NCBI RefSeq assembly: GCF_900188295.1
Contig: NZ_FZNM01000006.1
Span: forward strand, 145,648-209,647
DNA: 64,000 nt
Direction of reading: 5' to 3'
Origin: Paracoccus sediminis
Lineage (GTDB): Bacteria; Pseudomonadota; Alphaproteobacteria; Rhodobacterales; Rhodobacteraceae
The position numbers and the translations under genes were made by a program. Below the pieces are notes generated by a model that saw nothing but the letters and a program-made list of their open reading frames with translations, made no database searches and was not told where the DNA came from. Shown here piece after piece: positions 37,666-47,037 of this stretch; position 1 is the first letter of the stretch, and each line of letters begins with the position of its first letter.

Positions 37666-38292
37666 ATGGGACTTGTCATGGCCACCCTCGCCAACGCCTC
37701 GGATGCCAAGGACAAGGGCGTCCCGGTCATGTTCAACCCCAGCGAACTGACGGTGACAACGAACATCTTCTATCCCGAAATCTCGGTTCCCGGTTTGCAG
37801 ACGCCGCTTCTGCAATTCCTGCGCGGCGAATCCAGGACGCTCGAGGCCGAGCTTTTCCTGGACCGCACCAATTCGGGAGAATCGCTGAAGGACGATCTGG
37901 ACAAGCTGCGCAAATACGTCGCCATCGACAGCGACCTGCACGCCCCCCCGGTCTGCACCTTCGCCTGGGGCAAGGAAACCACGTTTACCGGCGTGATGGT
38001 CGAATTCAAGGAAAAGTTCGGCATCTTCGACAGCGAGGGCAAGATCCTGCGCGCCCGCGTGACGATCAAGCTGAAAGCCTATGAGGATGCCAACGTCCAG
38101 TACAAGCGGATCAACAAGCAGTCGCCCGACCGTTCCAAGACGCGGGTCACGCGGCAGGGCGACCGCTATGACCTGATCGCGGCCGAGGAATATGGCGACG
38201 CCTCGTTGTGGCAGCTTATCGCCAGTGCCAACGGCGACGACCGGCCCCGGCTTCTCGCCCCCGGCACCACGCTTTCGATCCCGGCGCTTTAA
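37666..38292 (+). CDS. LysM-containing baseplate hub adaptor (Afp7-like)
   Basis: The 208-residue protein has an N-terminal CIS-tube-like domain (VMFNPSELTVTTNIFYPEIS, LQFLRGESRTLEAELFLDRT) and a C-terminal LysM of about 50 residues (RVTRQGDRYDLIAAEEYGDA ... PGTTLSIPAL). It matches Afp7/gp53-type proteins that join tube and spike. The LysM holds the baseplate together rather than binding peptidoglycan. GGAG lies before the ATG. Confidence 0.92.
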   Translation: MGLVMATLANASDAKDKGVPVMFNPSELTVTTNIFYPEISVPGLQTPLLQFLRGESRTLEAELFLDRTNSGESLKDDLDKLRKYVAIDSDLHAPPVCTFAWGKETTFTGVMVEFKEKFGIFDSEGKILRARVTIKLKAYEDANVQYKRINKQSPDRSKTRVTRQGDRYDLIAAEEYGDASLWQLIASANGDDRPRLLAPGTTLSIPAL

Positions 38293-38302
38293 GGAGGATG
38301 TG

Positions 38303-38491
38303 ATGGCCCAGACAAAAGTCGAGAACATGGTCACCGAGATCACCTTCGAACCGATGGTAATCACCGCCACCCCGCCCGGCCAGCCTGGCGGTGCCGACGA
38401 CATCGCCCGCCTGCGCGAAATCCTGCGGCCGCTGATCTCGGATCTTCTGATCGAGGAATACGACACCGTCCGTCGTATCATGGGAGGTTGA
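38303..38491 (+). CDS. small eCIS protein (Afp6 position, DUF5908-like)
   Basis: The 62-residue protein starts MAQTKVENMVTEITFEPMVI, with a strong AAGGAGG site. Its C-terminus, RLREILRPLISDLLIEEYDT, is helical, like the small DUF5908 proteins in the same place in other eCIS loci. The stop is followed by a GGGAGG site for the next gene. The role is unknown; Afp6 equivalents are thought to sit in the baseplate. Confidence 0.7.
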   Translation: MAQTKVENMVTEITFEPMVITATPPGQPGGADDIARLREILRPLISDLLIEEYDTVRRIMGG

Positions 38492-38493
38492 GG

Positions 38494-39765
38494 ATGGACG
38501 GCGACTTCGCCAAGGTTCTGGATGGCAAGCGTCCCGGAACGGCGTTGCACGCGCCGCAGGTGCGGATCGTCACCGACAAGGGCGAGCCGCTGACCGTGGA
38601 CGGCAACCCGATTTCGCCCGACATCGCCAGTTCGGTCGTGACGCTGCCCGCCTCGGGCACGGCGGTGGTCGACGTCGTGCTGAACAACCAGCGCCACGAC
38701 AAGGCCAACCCGAACCGCCCGGCCGCCCCGTCCTGGCGCTATAACGCGCTGAAGGAGGTCTCGTTCGGCAAGGTCTTCCGGGTCGATTACCGCTATGGGC
38801 AAGAGCCATGGACGCCGATGATCCTGGCCCGCATCACCGGGGTCGATTTCAGCTTCCCGTCGGCCGCCTGCGCGCAAGTCACGCTCAAGGGCGAGGATCT
38901 TTCGAGCCTCCTCAAGGTCAAGCCGCAAGAGCCGATGATCTACATGGAGGATCACGAAACCTTCATCGTCCAGAGCGAACTCGGCGACGGCGCCCCCGAC
39001 CTCGGGATGGCGCCCCTGCCGGAATCGCCCTTCTCGGAAACGATCTCGCTGACCCGGCCGACCGACAAGACGCGGCTTCAATTCATCGCCGAACTGGCCG
39101 AGCGGATGGACTTCGAAACCTTCGTCGCTTTCAATGACGACACGCCGATCAAGCAGACCGGGGCGGTCGAACGCCCCGTCGCCTTTCATTTCATCCCGGC
39201 CCGTTCGGCAACCCTTGGCACCGTGGTCACGCTTGTCTGGGGCCGCGACCTGATCGATTTCAAGCCCGCCTTCAGCGTCTGGGACATCCCGACCGAGGCA
39301 ACGGCATCGGGCAACGTTCCCCGAGACCGCGGCGCGATCGACGAGAAGGTGTCCTATGACGCCGACCGCGCGCTTGTCGTCAACGACCTGCACAGCGCGC
39401 CCGACGGCAAGGCGCCGACCGACGCCGTGAAGGCGCGCAACGAATTCTTCAACGCCCGGCCCGCCGTCAACCCGATCAACGTCAAAGTCGAGAACCTTGA
39501 TAACGAACGCGCGCGGCTTGCGGCGGCGGCGGCGATGCGCAAGGGAATCCGTGGCTTCCTGACGGCCGAATTTTCCACCCTCGGCCTGACCACGATCCGG
39601 CCCGGCATCCATGTCGATCTCCAGGGTCTTTATGCGCCGTTCGACGGCATCTGGTATGTCACCCAGACCGTCCACACGCTGAACGCCGCAGGCTACATCA
39701 CCAAGACATCGCTGCGCCGCCCCGGAATGCTTGACCCGGCCGGCTATCCGGGGGGCGCGGCATGA
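38494..39765 (+). CDS. spike hub protein, gpD/VgrG N-terminal half (Afp8-like)
   Basis: The 423 residues from MDGDFAKVLDGKRPGTALHA. GGGAGG lies 6 nt before the ATG at 38494, better than an in-frame TTG at 38488. The domain order is that of the gp27/gpD hub: AQVTLKGEDLSSLLKVKPQE, TDKTRLQFIAELAERMDFET, GIRGFLTAEFSTLGLTTIRP and GLYAPFDGIWYVTQTVHTL. It forms a trimeric hub without the C-terminal beta-helix, which is encoded by the next gene. Overlap ATGA. Confidence 0.9.
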   Translation: MDGDFAKVLDGKRPGTALHAPQVRIVTDKGEPLTVDGNPISPDIASSVVTLPASGTAVVDVVLNNQRHDKANPNRPAAPSWRYNALKEVSFGKVFRVDYRYGQEPWTPMILARITGVDFSFPSAACAQVTLKGEDLSSLLKVKPQEPMIYMEDHETFIVQSELGDGAPDLGMAPLPESPFSETISLTRPTDKTRLQFIAELAERMDFETFVAFNDDTPIKQTGAVERPVAFHFIPARSATLGTVVTLVWGRDLIDFKPAFSVWDIPTEATASGNVPRDRGAIDEKVSYDADRALVVNDLHSAPDGKAPTDAVKARNEFFNARPAVNPINVKVENLDNERARLAAAAAMRKGIRGFLTAEFSTLGLTTIRPGIHVDLQGLYAPFDGIWYVTQTVHTLNAAGYITKTSLRRPGMLDPAGYPGGAA

Positions 39766-40313
39766 CCGGCGGACGACACAGCATTTTCTCGGCGGTCCAC
39801 GACCACGCCGCCATGCGGACCGGCCAGATCCGCGGCATCCGCCTGGCCGAGGTCGAGGACATCACCGACAAGGGCTATATCCTCAAATGGCTCAGCGGCA
39901 ACGTCCGGTCGAAAAGCGCCCCGGCCCGCGCCGCCAGCTTCATGGCCGGCAAGGAACGCGGTGCCTATTTTCCCTTCGAAAAGGGCGACGAGGTCGTCGT
40001 GGGCTTCGTCGACAATAACGAGGACTATCCGGTGATCCTGGGCGCGCTCTGGTCCTCGCAGGATCCGCCGCCGCCGGATGCCGACACCTCGTCATCGAAT
40101 AACACCCGCACCATCGTCTCGCGCGGGGGCCACGAGCTGACCTTCGACGATACCCAGAACGCGGGCAAGGTTCTGCTCAAGACCAAGGGCGGCATCCAGA
40201 TCCTGATGGATGACGCGGCAAAAAGCCTGACCATCAAGCTGGACGACGCGAACAGCATCGTCATCGACACCTCGGGCGTGACCGTGACAGGCGCGGTCAT
40301 CAACCTCAACTGA
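39762..40313 (+). CDS. spike protein, gpV/gp5-like OB fold and beta-helix
   Basis: The 183 residues start with an OB-fold baseplate-V domain (GQIRGIRLAEVEDITDKGYI, YFPFEKGDEVVVGFVDNNED, PVILGALWSS) and continue into a short triple-stranded beta-helix of valine- and isoleucine-rich repeats (IQILMDDAAKSLTIKLDDAN, SIVIDTSGVTVTGAVINLN). Together with the upstream hub it makes a two-piece VgrG. The tip is closed by the DUF4150 protein. Confidence 0.9.
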   Translation: MTGGRHSIFSAVHDHAAMRTGQIRGIRLAEVEDITDKGYILKWLSGNVRSKSAPARAASFMAGKERGAYFPFEKGDEVVVGFVDNNEDYPVILGALWSSQDPPPPDADTSSSNNTRTIVSRGGHELTFDDTQNAGKVLLKTKGGIQILMDDAAKSLTIKLDDANSIVIDTSGVTVTGAVINLN

Positions 40314-40325
40314 CAGGAGCGACGC

Positions 40326-41221
40326 ATGATTATCCAGGCCGCCGACAATGCGCTTCCGCATCTATTCCTGCGGGGATTCCGCGCGCCGGTCGGGCAGAAG
40401 GCCGCGCATGTCCAGGGCGATCCGGCCAATCCGGCGGACGACACGACCACCTTCGAGGAGGTCGGCACCTTCGTCGCGCGGTCCAGGCTGTCCTTTGCCG
40501 GTGCCGCCGTGAATCCGGGCGATGTGGCGACCGAGGACAAGCCCTATGCCGGGGCGCCGGCCGCCGGGCCGTTCCGCTATGAATCCGACATCCCGGTCTG
40601 GAAGCCCGCCCCCGACGTGGTCGTTGTCGATGCGATCACCGCGATTGATGCGGTCGTGAACGATCCCGCCATCGCGCCCCTGCCGCCGCCGCCCTACAGC
40701 GATGCGCTGGCGGCCGATATCGACGCCGTGCTGGTCGCCGCCCCTTCGGCACCGTCGAGATCGACCGAGGCGCGGGGTTCGGTCCGGTCCTGGGGCTGAA
40801 TTTCGGCTGGCTGTCGCGCGGCACCGCGCCGCGTCTGGCGCTTGCCGGGGATGCGGCGACGAACGACCCTTGGCAGCTGAACACGTTCAAGGCGGACCAG
40901 TTCAAGCTGCCCGCCGGCTATGACAACGGCTTCCAGAACGGCCGCCCGCTTGCGGGCCAGCAGGCGTTCGCGCGCGGCGACCGGCTGCGGTTCACGGACA
41001 CCACCCCGGCCGGGCCTGATGTCGTGACGACCGTCACCATCCCCGCGGCGCCGGTGCTGGCCGTCACGCAGGACGGCGCGCCGCTTGACCCGCCGCTGAC
41101 CCTGACGCCGCTGGCCGACACCGTCGTCATGGACCGCGGTGCGCGGGAATTCCTGATCCTCTGGCGCGCGACCTTTCCATGGGATGCGCGCTTTGAGACC
41201 GCCACGCTGGAGGTGGGCTGA
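40326..41221 (+). pseudogene. DUF2169 protein, single-base frameshift
   Basis: The first frame (40326-40799) reads LPHLFLRGFRAPVGQKAAHV and YESDIPVWKPAPDVVVVD, the N-terminal half of DUF2169. The second half lies one base over from 40745: FGTVEIDRGAGFGPVLGLNF, GWLSRGTAPRLALAGD, DQFKLPAGYDNGFQNG and a final LADTVVMDRGAREFLILWRA. Adding one C in the run at 40741-40744 restores a 299-residue protein. DUF2169 proteins are adaptors for type VI secretion effectors, here paired with a DUF4150 tip. It is a true mutation, a base-calling slip or a rare programmed shift; the sequence alone does not decide. Confidence 0.75.
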
Positions 41222-41222
41222 C

Positions 41223-41612
41223 ATGGGCAGGCCCATCACCACCACCAAGGGCGGCATCTGCTTTGCCTTCCCGAATGTCTGCCTGACGCAGGTCGGTCCG
41301 GTGACAGTGCCGATCCCCTATCCGTCCATCGGCCAGATCAGCGACGCGGGCGGGACATCGAAGGTCATGGCGGGCGGCAGCAACGTCGTGCGCAAGGCGG
41401 ATTCGATCCCTTCCACCACCGGCGATTCCGCCGGCCAGGCGGGGGTCACGTCCGGGACGGTCGGCGGAAAGGTCGAGTTCATGTCCCACTCGGCCACCGT
41501 CAAGGCCGAGGGGTCCGAGGTCGTGCGCATGTTCGACCAGACCAAACAGAATGACGGAAACGCCGTCGGCATCGTGCTGGGCGGCTTTCCCACGGTCCTG
41601 GTAGGAGGCTGA
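41223..41612 (+). CDS. DUF4150 PAAR-like spike tip
   Basis: The 129 residues start GRPITTTKGGICFAFPNVCL. The hallmark of DUF4150 (PAAR-like) proteins is visible: TQVGPVTVPIPYPSIGQISD, TSKVMAGGSNVVRKADSIP, TTGDSAGQAGVTSGTVGGKV and the C-terminal FPTVLVGG. These sharpen the spike and carry effectors in type VI systems. Here it caps the eCIS spike (Afp10 position). The ATG overlaps the final base of the DUF2169 stop region. Confidence 0.88.
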   Translation: MGRPITTTKGGICFAFPNVCLTQVGPVTVPIPYPSIGQISDAGGTSKVMAGGSNVVRKADSIPSTTGDSAGQAGVTSGTVGGKVEFMSHSATVKAEGSEVVRMFDQTKQNDGNAVGIVLGGFPTVLVGG

Positions 41613-41614
41613 GC

Positions 41615-42034
41615 ATGGCACTGGCCGACCCCCGGCTGATCGGACCCCGCCCGCATCTGGGCGTCGGCTGGGCCTTCCCGGTCCGCCCGGTTGGCGGCCG
41701 CCTAGGCTATGCGCGCTACGAGGAGGATGTCGAGCAGGCCATCGAGATCATCCTGCGCACCAATCCGGGCGAACGGGTCATGCTGCCCGGCTTTGGCGCC
41801 GGCCTGCGCCGGTTCCTGTTCGCGCCGAACGGCGCCGTCACCCACGGCCGGGTCGAGGAGGCGGTGCGCAACGCGCTGATCGACCAGGAACCGCGCATCA
41901 CTGTCGAGCGTGTGACCGCCCTTGCTGCCGAGGACGAGCCGAACCTGATGCGGATCGAGATCGACTATGTCGTCCGCCGCTCCAATGCCTTCTTCAACCT
42001 CGTCTATCCCTTCTACCTGACCGAGGCGGACTGA
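41615..42034 (+). CDS. baseplate wedge protein, gp25-like (Afp9-like)
   Basis: The 139-residue protein contains RLGYARYEEDVEQAIEIILR, then PGERVMLPGFGAGLRRFLFA and the IDYVVRRSNAFFNLVYPFYL ending. The GERVM.P.FG motif is the gp25/GPW signature with the conserved EPR-like wedge. It anchors sheath to baseplate. AGGAGG lies 9 nt before the ATG. Confidence 0.93.
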   Translation: MALADPRLIGPRPHLGVGWAFPVRPVGGRLGYARYEEDVEQAIEIILRTNPGERVMLPGFGAGLRRFLFAPNGAVTHGRVEEAVRNALIDQEPRITVERVTALAAEDEPNLMRIEIDYVVRRSNAFFNLVYPFYLTEAD

Positions 42035-42037
42035 GCC

Positions 42038-44314
42038 ATGCCGCTGACCCCTCCCACCGTCGCCGACCTGACCTTTGCCACCGTCGAGCCGATGCTGCGC
42101 GAGCGCATCCCCATCGTCGCGCCGGAATGGACCGATCACAATGCGTCTGACCCCGGCATCGCCCTGATCCAGCTTTTCGCGCATCTGTCCGAACAGCTGG
42201 GCTATCGCCTGAACCGGGTACCCGAAAAGACCTATGTCGAATTCCTGCGGCTGGTGGGCGTGACGCTGGCCCCGGCGCGCGCCGCCCGGACCCGCATCGC
42301 CTTCACGCTGGCCAAGCCCGGCGAGGCTCAGGGCGTGCTGGTCCCGGCGGGCAGTCGGATCAACGGCAAGGGTCCGGGCGGCGCAGCCCCGGTTTTCGAG
42401 ACCGACCGCGACCTCGATGTCCTGCCGGTGCAGCTGGCCGCCCTGGTGACGGCGCGGGACGAGCTTCTGGACATCAATGGTCCCGACGACAAAGGCCCCA
42501 CCGCCGGAAACGCGGATCCGGTCGCCTATGTCGATGAACGCTTCTCGCTTGCCTGGGACGGCAAGAAACCCAAGCTGAAGGACATGCCGCTTCAGCCGGT
42601 GGGCCTTTTCCTCAGGCCCGAGGAACAAACGCATCGCGTCCTTTATCTGGGCCTTGCCTTCAACCCGATCCACTCCGCCGGTTTCCTTGGCGCGCGGGCC
42701 AGCCTGCATCTGCAACTCGACGGCGACGAGGAGGCCGACCCGGACTCTCAGGTCAAGGCTGGGGGCGTCGCTCTTACTGTCGCCAATGCCCTGCCGGAAG
42801 GTCCGCCGCTGGCCCGCTATGACTATTACCGCCCGCCCGCCATCGGCGAGCCGGCGGGAAGCTGGCAGCCGCTGACCGTCCTGTCGGACGAAACCGATGG
42901 CTGGACCCGCTCGGGCACGATACGCTTCGACGTGCCGGAACGGGTCGGCCCGGTCCCCGCCGATGCCTGGATCGATGTCGAACCCGACATGCCGCATCCG
43001 CTGGTCGACCAGATCAAGACGCCGGTGGCGGGCACGCCCGCGGAAGTGCCGGTCAGCGGCTGGATCAGCGTCACCTTCGCGCTGCCGCCAAAAAGCCGCA
43101 TCCGCTCGCTGGGCTTCAACACGATGACGGCGACGAACCTGCAAACCGTCGTCGGTGAGCGTCTTGGCCGCGGCACCGGCCTTTCGGCGCAGACGATGAC
43201 CCTGACGAACACCAACCTCGACCCGGACAGCCTGCGGCTGGTCAGCCGCGATCCGAACCGTTTGCCAGAATACCTGTCCTGGCGGCGGGTGTCCGACTTC
43301 GACGATGCCGGGCCGAACGATCCGGTCTATGTGCTGGATGCCGAGGCCGGGCTTGTCCTTTTCGGCGATGGCTTTGCCGGACGGCCGCCTTTCGCGACGG
43401 AAGTGGTGGTGGCGGAACGCTATCGCCACGGCGGCGGGCCGGACGGCAACGTCGATACCGGCGCGGTCGCGCAGCCCGACGCCTTGCCCGCAGCGATTGA
43501 CGGCGCGTTCAACGTCACGCCCGCGCGGGGCGGCCATCGGGCCGAGACCGTCGAGGAAGCCAAGCGCCGCGCCCCCGCCGCCTTTCGCCGCCGCGGGCGC
43601 GCCGTCACCGCCGCGGACTTTCGCGAGACCGCGCTTGAATCGCCCGGCGTCGAGGTCGCCCGCGCCGAGGTCGTTGCACGGCACCTGCCCTATCCGATCG
43701 GCCATAAAGTCGGCGGCTTTGACGCCTCGGGCATCGATTTCGGAACCGAGACGCCCGGCGCCCTGACCGTGATCGCCGTTCCCGACCGCCCCGGCCCCTA
43801 TCCGATGCCGACTGAGGGCGAGTTGTCCGCCGTCGCCCGGCATCTGGACACGCTGCGACTCATCACCACCGAAGTGCATGTCAGCGGTCCGCAATATGTG
43901 CGTCTTTTCGACATGGCGATCACCGTGCGTGCCATGCCGGGCTATTCCGAGACAGTCCTGCGCGAGGCCATCATGGACCGGCTGCGCACGCGATTTCACG
44001 TCCTGACCGGCGGCGTGGACGGAACGGGGTACCCGTTCGGCGCGCCGCTGCATCACGCCGACCTCGTGGCCGAGGCGATGGGGGTGCCGGGTGTGGCGCG
44101 CGTCGAAGGGCTGGACGGCTATGTGGACGGCACTACGCCCTCGGGCGCCGCGCGTCAGCTTTCCTGGCGCGTCGAACGGCGCGAGAAGGTGCGCATCACC
44201 AATTGCCCGCGCCCCGAGGACGAAACCGACACCGACCGCATCGTGCTGATGCCCGACGAATGCGTCTTCGTCGATCCCGACGGGCTGCTTGTAACCGTGG
44301 TGGGGTCGCCATGA
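42038..44314 (+). CDS. baseplate J-like wedge protein
   Basis: The 758-residue protein has the J/gp6 opening TVEPMLRERIPIVAPEWTDH, NASDPGIALIQLFAHLSEQL and NRVPEKTYVEFLRLVGVTLA. The central beta domain is followed by HRAETVEEAKRRAPAAFRRR and GRAVTAADFRETALESPGVE, the baseplate-J core. The C-terminal half matches Afp11/12 wedge proteins. It shares ATGA with the next gene. Confidence 0.93.
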   Translation: MPLTPPTVADLTFATVEPMLRERIPIVAPEWTDHNASDPGIALIQLFAHLSEQLGYRLNRVPEKTYVEFLRLVGVTLAPARAARTRIAFTLAKPGEAQGVLVPAGSRINGKGPGGAAPVFETDRDLDVLPVQLAALVTARDELLDINGPDDKGPTAGNADPVAYVDERFSLAWDGKKPKLKDMPLQPVGLFLRPEEQTHRVLYLGLAFNPIHSAGFLGARASLHLQLDGDEEADPDSQVKAGGVALTVANALPEGPPLARYDYYRPPAIGEPAGSWQPLTVLSDETDGWTRSGTIRFDVPERVGPVPADAWIDVEPDMPHPLVDQIKTPVAGTPAEVPVSGWISVTFALPPKSRIRSLGFNTMTATNLQTVVGERLGRGTGLSAQTMTLTNTNLDPDSLRLVSRDPNRLPEYLSWRRVSDFDDAGPNDPVYVLDAEAGLVLFGDGFAGRPPFATEVVVAERYRHGGGPDGNVDTGAVAQPDALPAAIDGAFNVTPARGGHRAETVEEAKRRAPAAFRRRGRAVTAADFRETALESPGVEVARAEVVARHLPYPIGHKVGGFDASGIDFGTETPGALTVIAVPDRPGPYPMPTEGELSAVARHLDTLRLITTEVHVSGPQYVRLFDMAITVRAMPGYSETVLREAIMDRLRTRFHVLTGGVDGTGYPFGAPLHHADLVAEAMGVPGVARVEGLDGYVDGTTPSGAARQLSWRVERREKVRITNCPRPEDETDTDRIVLMPDECVFVDPDGLLVTVVGSP

Positions 44315-47037
44315 CCGGATCCCCCCTTGTCCGCCGGCTGCGCCCCGGTCTCGACCCGAACGGCGGCTTCTGGGCCATGCTGCGCTATCCGCATGACTGG
44401 GCAGGCGCTACGGGCCAGGGTGCAACGTGGGATCCGGCGCGCGGCGGCTTGGCGCTTGCGCCGCTGGCGCGGCCCGAACTGGCCGCCGACTGGCTGCCCC
44501 TTGCCCCGGTCGCGGGGCCTGACGGGTATCTTTACCGCGCCGACCCGGAAACCGGGCAGGTTCTGCGCAAGCGGCCGTGCGACGGCGGCTTCGGCCCGGT
44601 TCCGGGCCTTGGCGGCGCGGGCGCGTCGTCCGGCCGTTTCCGCGCGCCGGCAGGCGTCGCCTTTGACGCGCGGGGGCGGCTTTATGTCGCCGATGCCGGC
44701 AATGGGCGGGTGCAGATCATCGACCCGAAACAGGGCGCGGTCATCGCGGTCCTCGACGAGGGGCTGAGGCTTCCGACCCTTGCCGCCATCGCACCGGACG
44801 GCTCTGTCTTCGTCGCCGACGCGGGCACGGGAATGATCCACGTCTTTTCCCGGCGATTCCGGTCCTGTGGCGCGCTTGTCCTCGACACGCTCGACCCGAT
44901 GACGAACACGCCCTGGACCACCGAGCCGCCGCCGCGGCCCCTGGCGCTGACGATCTTTGCCGACGGCACGCTTGCCATCTTCGACCCGCTGCGCCCGATG
45001 CTGTGGCACATGACCCGCGACGGCGCCCCGCTGCCCGCGCTCGGCTGGTTCGACGAGGCCGGGCTGCCCGCCGGCTGGTCGCCCACCCCCCGCCGGAACG
45101 GGGCCGAGGCGGAACTGATCCTGGGACCGATCGACGGCGGCATCTACGACCTTGCCTGGCACCGGATCGAGATCGACGCCGACACGCCGCCCGGCACCGC
45201 GATCGAGGTCCAGACCTTTGCCGCGAACGAGGCGGACACGCGCCTGCGCGCCTGGGCGCCCGAACGGCCGATCCCGATGCCGCGCGCTGTCGCGGACGGG
45301 CGCGGCAAGGCGCTTGACAGGCTGGTCCTCTCGGATCAGGCGCTCTGGTCCCTGTGGCGGCTGGGCCGCATGGTCCGCGACCTGCCTGTCATCGCCAGCC
45401 TCGCGGGCAGCGGGCCTGTCGATGCCGACACGCTGACCCTGCCGCGCGCTGCGGCGGCCCGGTTGCGCGCGGGCGACACCCTTCGCCTGACGACCCCTGC
45501 CGGGGCCGAGGCGATGGCCACGGTCGCCGCCGTCGCCGCCGCCAACTGGACGGTCGCCGCGACGGGCGCCGCTGCCTTGTTCGCCGCGCCGCCATCCCTC
45601 GCGCTGATCGAGCGGGACGGGGTTGCCCTGCCCTACGGCCCGTCCGAGCTGCCGTTTCTTTTCCCCGCAGCGCCCGCCCTCTGGCCGTCGCGCACCGATG
45701 GCAAACCCGGCGAACTTGCGCTTCCGCCCGAACTTGCCGCGATCCTAGGCCCGGCCGATGTCATCGAGGCGCGGGACGGCGATGCCAGTGCGCGCATCGA
45801 ACTGGTCGAGCCGCTGGACGACGATATCGCCGTCACGTTGACCGCGCCCGTCGCGGGCGACTTCTCGACCGCGACCGTCACCCTTGAGGCCGCGCCCGGT
45901 CGCCTGATCCTGCGCGGCGCCCTGCCCACCGACGGGCCGCTGCCACGGGGCGCTACGATCTCGGTCATCTCGGACGACGGCGCCACGATCATGGCCGCCG
46001 CCTGGGCCGACGCCGCGACCGGCACCCTGTTCCTGTGGGAACCGCTGGACGGCGCGGCCATGGCAGCCAACTGGACCAACGCGATCTTCCCGGAACCCGT
46101 GGCATCGGACCGGGGCCGCTATCTGTGGCTGCGCGTCAGGATGACGGGACGGGGCCTGCCGCCGCCGGGCCGGGTCGGTCCGCCCACCGTGGCGACCGCG
46201 ACGCCGGTGATCCGCTCGCTGCGCATCACCGCGCCGCGCTACAGCCTGCTTGACTGGCTGCCGCCGCTTTTCGCCCAACGCGACGCCCAGGCCGAACCGC
46301 CCGGCGGCAGCTTCCTCGAACGGTTCCTGTCGCTGTTCGAGGACCAGTTCACCGAAGCCGAAGCCGCCTTCGAAAGCATCTCGCGCCTGATGAACCCCCG
46401 CGCCGCCGATGCCGACTGGCTGGCCTTCGTCGCGGGCTGGCTGGACCTTGCCTTTGATCCTTCCTGGCCGATGGAACGCCGCCGCAGGCTGGTCATCGAG
46501 GGCGCGAGCCTTCAGGCCGGACGGGGCACGCCCGCCGCGCTGCGCCGCTATCTGGAGATCTATACCGGCAACGCCGTCGGCATCGTCGAGGATTTCCGCA
46601 ACCGCCCTCCCGAACCGATCCAGCTTGGCGCGCGTGGCGCGCTGGGCGTGGCGCCGCTGGGCGGCGTCACGCTGAACCGTGCGCTGGCGCACCGCTTCTC
46701 GGTCAGCGTCACCTTGCCAAGCCGTGCGGACCGCCGCACCGAGCTTTCGGCGGTTCGCAAGATCATCGACGACATGAAGCCCGCGCATACCGCATACGCG
46801 TTGAAGACCGGCGGCGCCGGGGCGCAGCGCATCGGCATGGGATCGACCGTCGGCGCCATCGTCATCCCCGGCCCCGGCCGGACCAGACCCTGCACCTGCG
46901 ACCCCGACGCGCCGCCCGGCGACCGTCCGCAACCCGGCAATCTTGCCGAGGGCGGCTTCCGGCTTGGCGGCAGGCTGGGGGGCGGGTCCGTGACCGAATT
47001 CCGACCGCAAGGAGACGCACATGTCCAAATGGCGTGA
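44311..47037 (+). CDS. beta-propeller/gpI-type baseplate fusion protein
   Basis: The 908 residues from MTGSPLVRRLRPGLDPNGGF. NHL-type propeller blades are seen at about residues 95-230 (LYVADAGNGRVQIID, VFVADAGTGMIHVF). Beta-rich modules follow (300-640). From about residue 650 there is a P2 gpI/tail-I domain (LSLFEDQFTEAEAAFESISR, WMERRRR-like helix, GTPAALRRYLEIYTG). In other systems gpI alone attaches the fibre to the baseplate, so the propeller may be a surface module. The frame opens to 44203, but the ATGA overlap sets the start. The end overlaps the next gene by 17 bp. Confidence 0.85.
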   Translation: MTGSPLVRRLRPGLDPNGGFWAMLRYPHDWAGATGQGATWDPARGGLALAPLARPELAADWLPLAPVAGPDGYLYRADPETGQVLRKRPCDGGFGPVPGLGGAGASSGRFRAPAGVAFDARGRLYVADAGNGRVQIIDPKQGAVIAVLDEGLRLPTLAAIAPDGSVFVADAGTGMIHVFSRRFRSCGALVLDTLDPMTNTPWTTEPPPRPLALTIFADGTLAIFDPLRPMLWHMTRDGAPLPALGWFDEAGLPAGWSPTPRRNGAEAELILGPIDGGIYDLAWHRIEIDADTPPGTAIEVQTFAANEADTRLRAWAPERPIPMPRAVADGRGKALDRLVLSDQALWSLWRLGRMVRDLPVIASLAGSGPVDADTLTLPRAAAARLRAGDTLRLTTPAGAEAMATVAAVAAANWTVAATGAAALFAAPPSLALIERDGVALPYGPSELPFLFPAAPALWPSRTDGKPGELALPPELAAILGPADVIEARDGDASARIELVEPLDDDIAVTLTAPVAGDFSTATVTLEAAPGRLILRGALPTDGPLPRGATISVISDDGATIMAAAWADAATGTLFLWEPLDGAAMAANWTNAIFPEPVASDRGRYLWLRVRMTGRGLPPPGRVGPPTVATATPVIRSLRITAPRYSLLDWLPPLFAQRDAQAEPPGGSFLERFLSLFEDQFTEAEAAFESISRLMNPRAADADWLAFVAGWLDLAFDPSWPMERRRRLVIEGASLQAGRGTPAALRRYLEIYTGNAVGIVEDFRNRPPEPIQLGARGALGVAPLGGVTLNRALAHRFSVSVTLPSRADRRTELSAVRKIIDDMKPAHTAYALKTGGAGAQRIGMGSTVGAIVIPGPGRTRPCTCDPDAPPGDRPQPGNLAEGGFRLGGRLGGGSVTEFRPQGDAHVQMA

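Noticed and set aside
40736..40750. Programmed -1 frameshift in the DUF2169 gene
   Set aside because: The sequence CCCCTTC lacks a standard X-XXY-YYZ slippery heptamer in the right frame, and no strong downstream stem was evident; a plain single-base loss is simpler.
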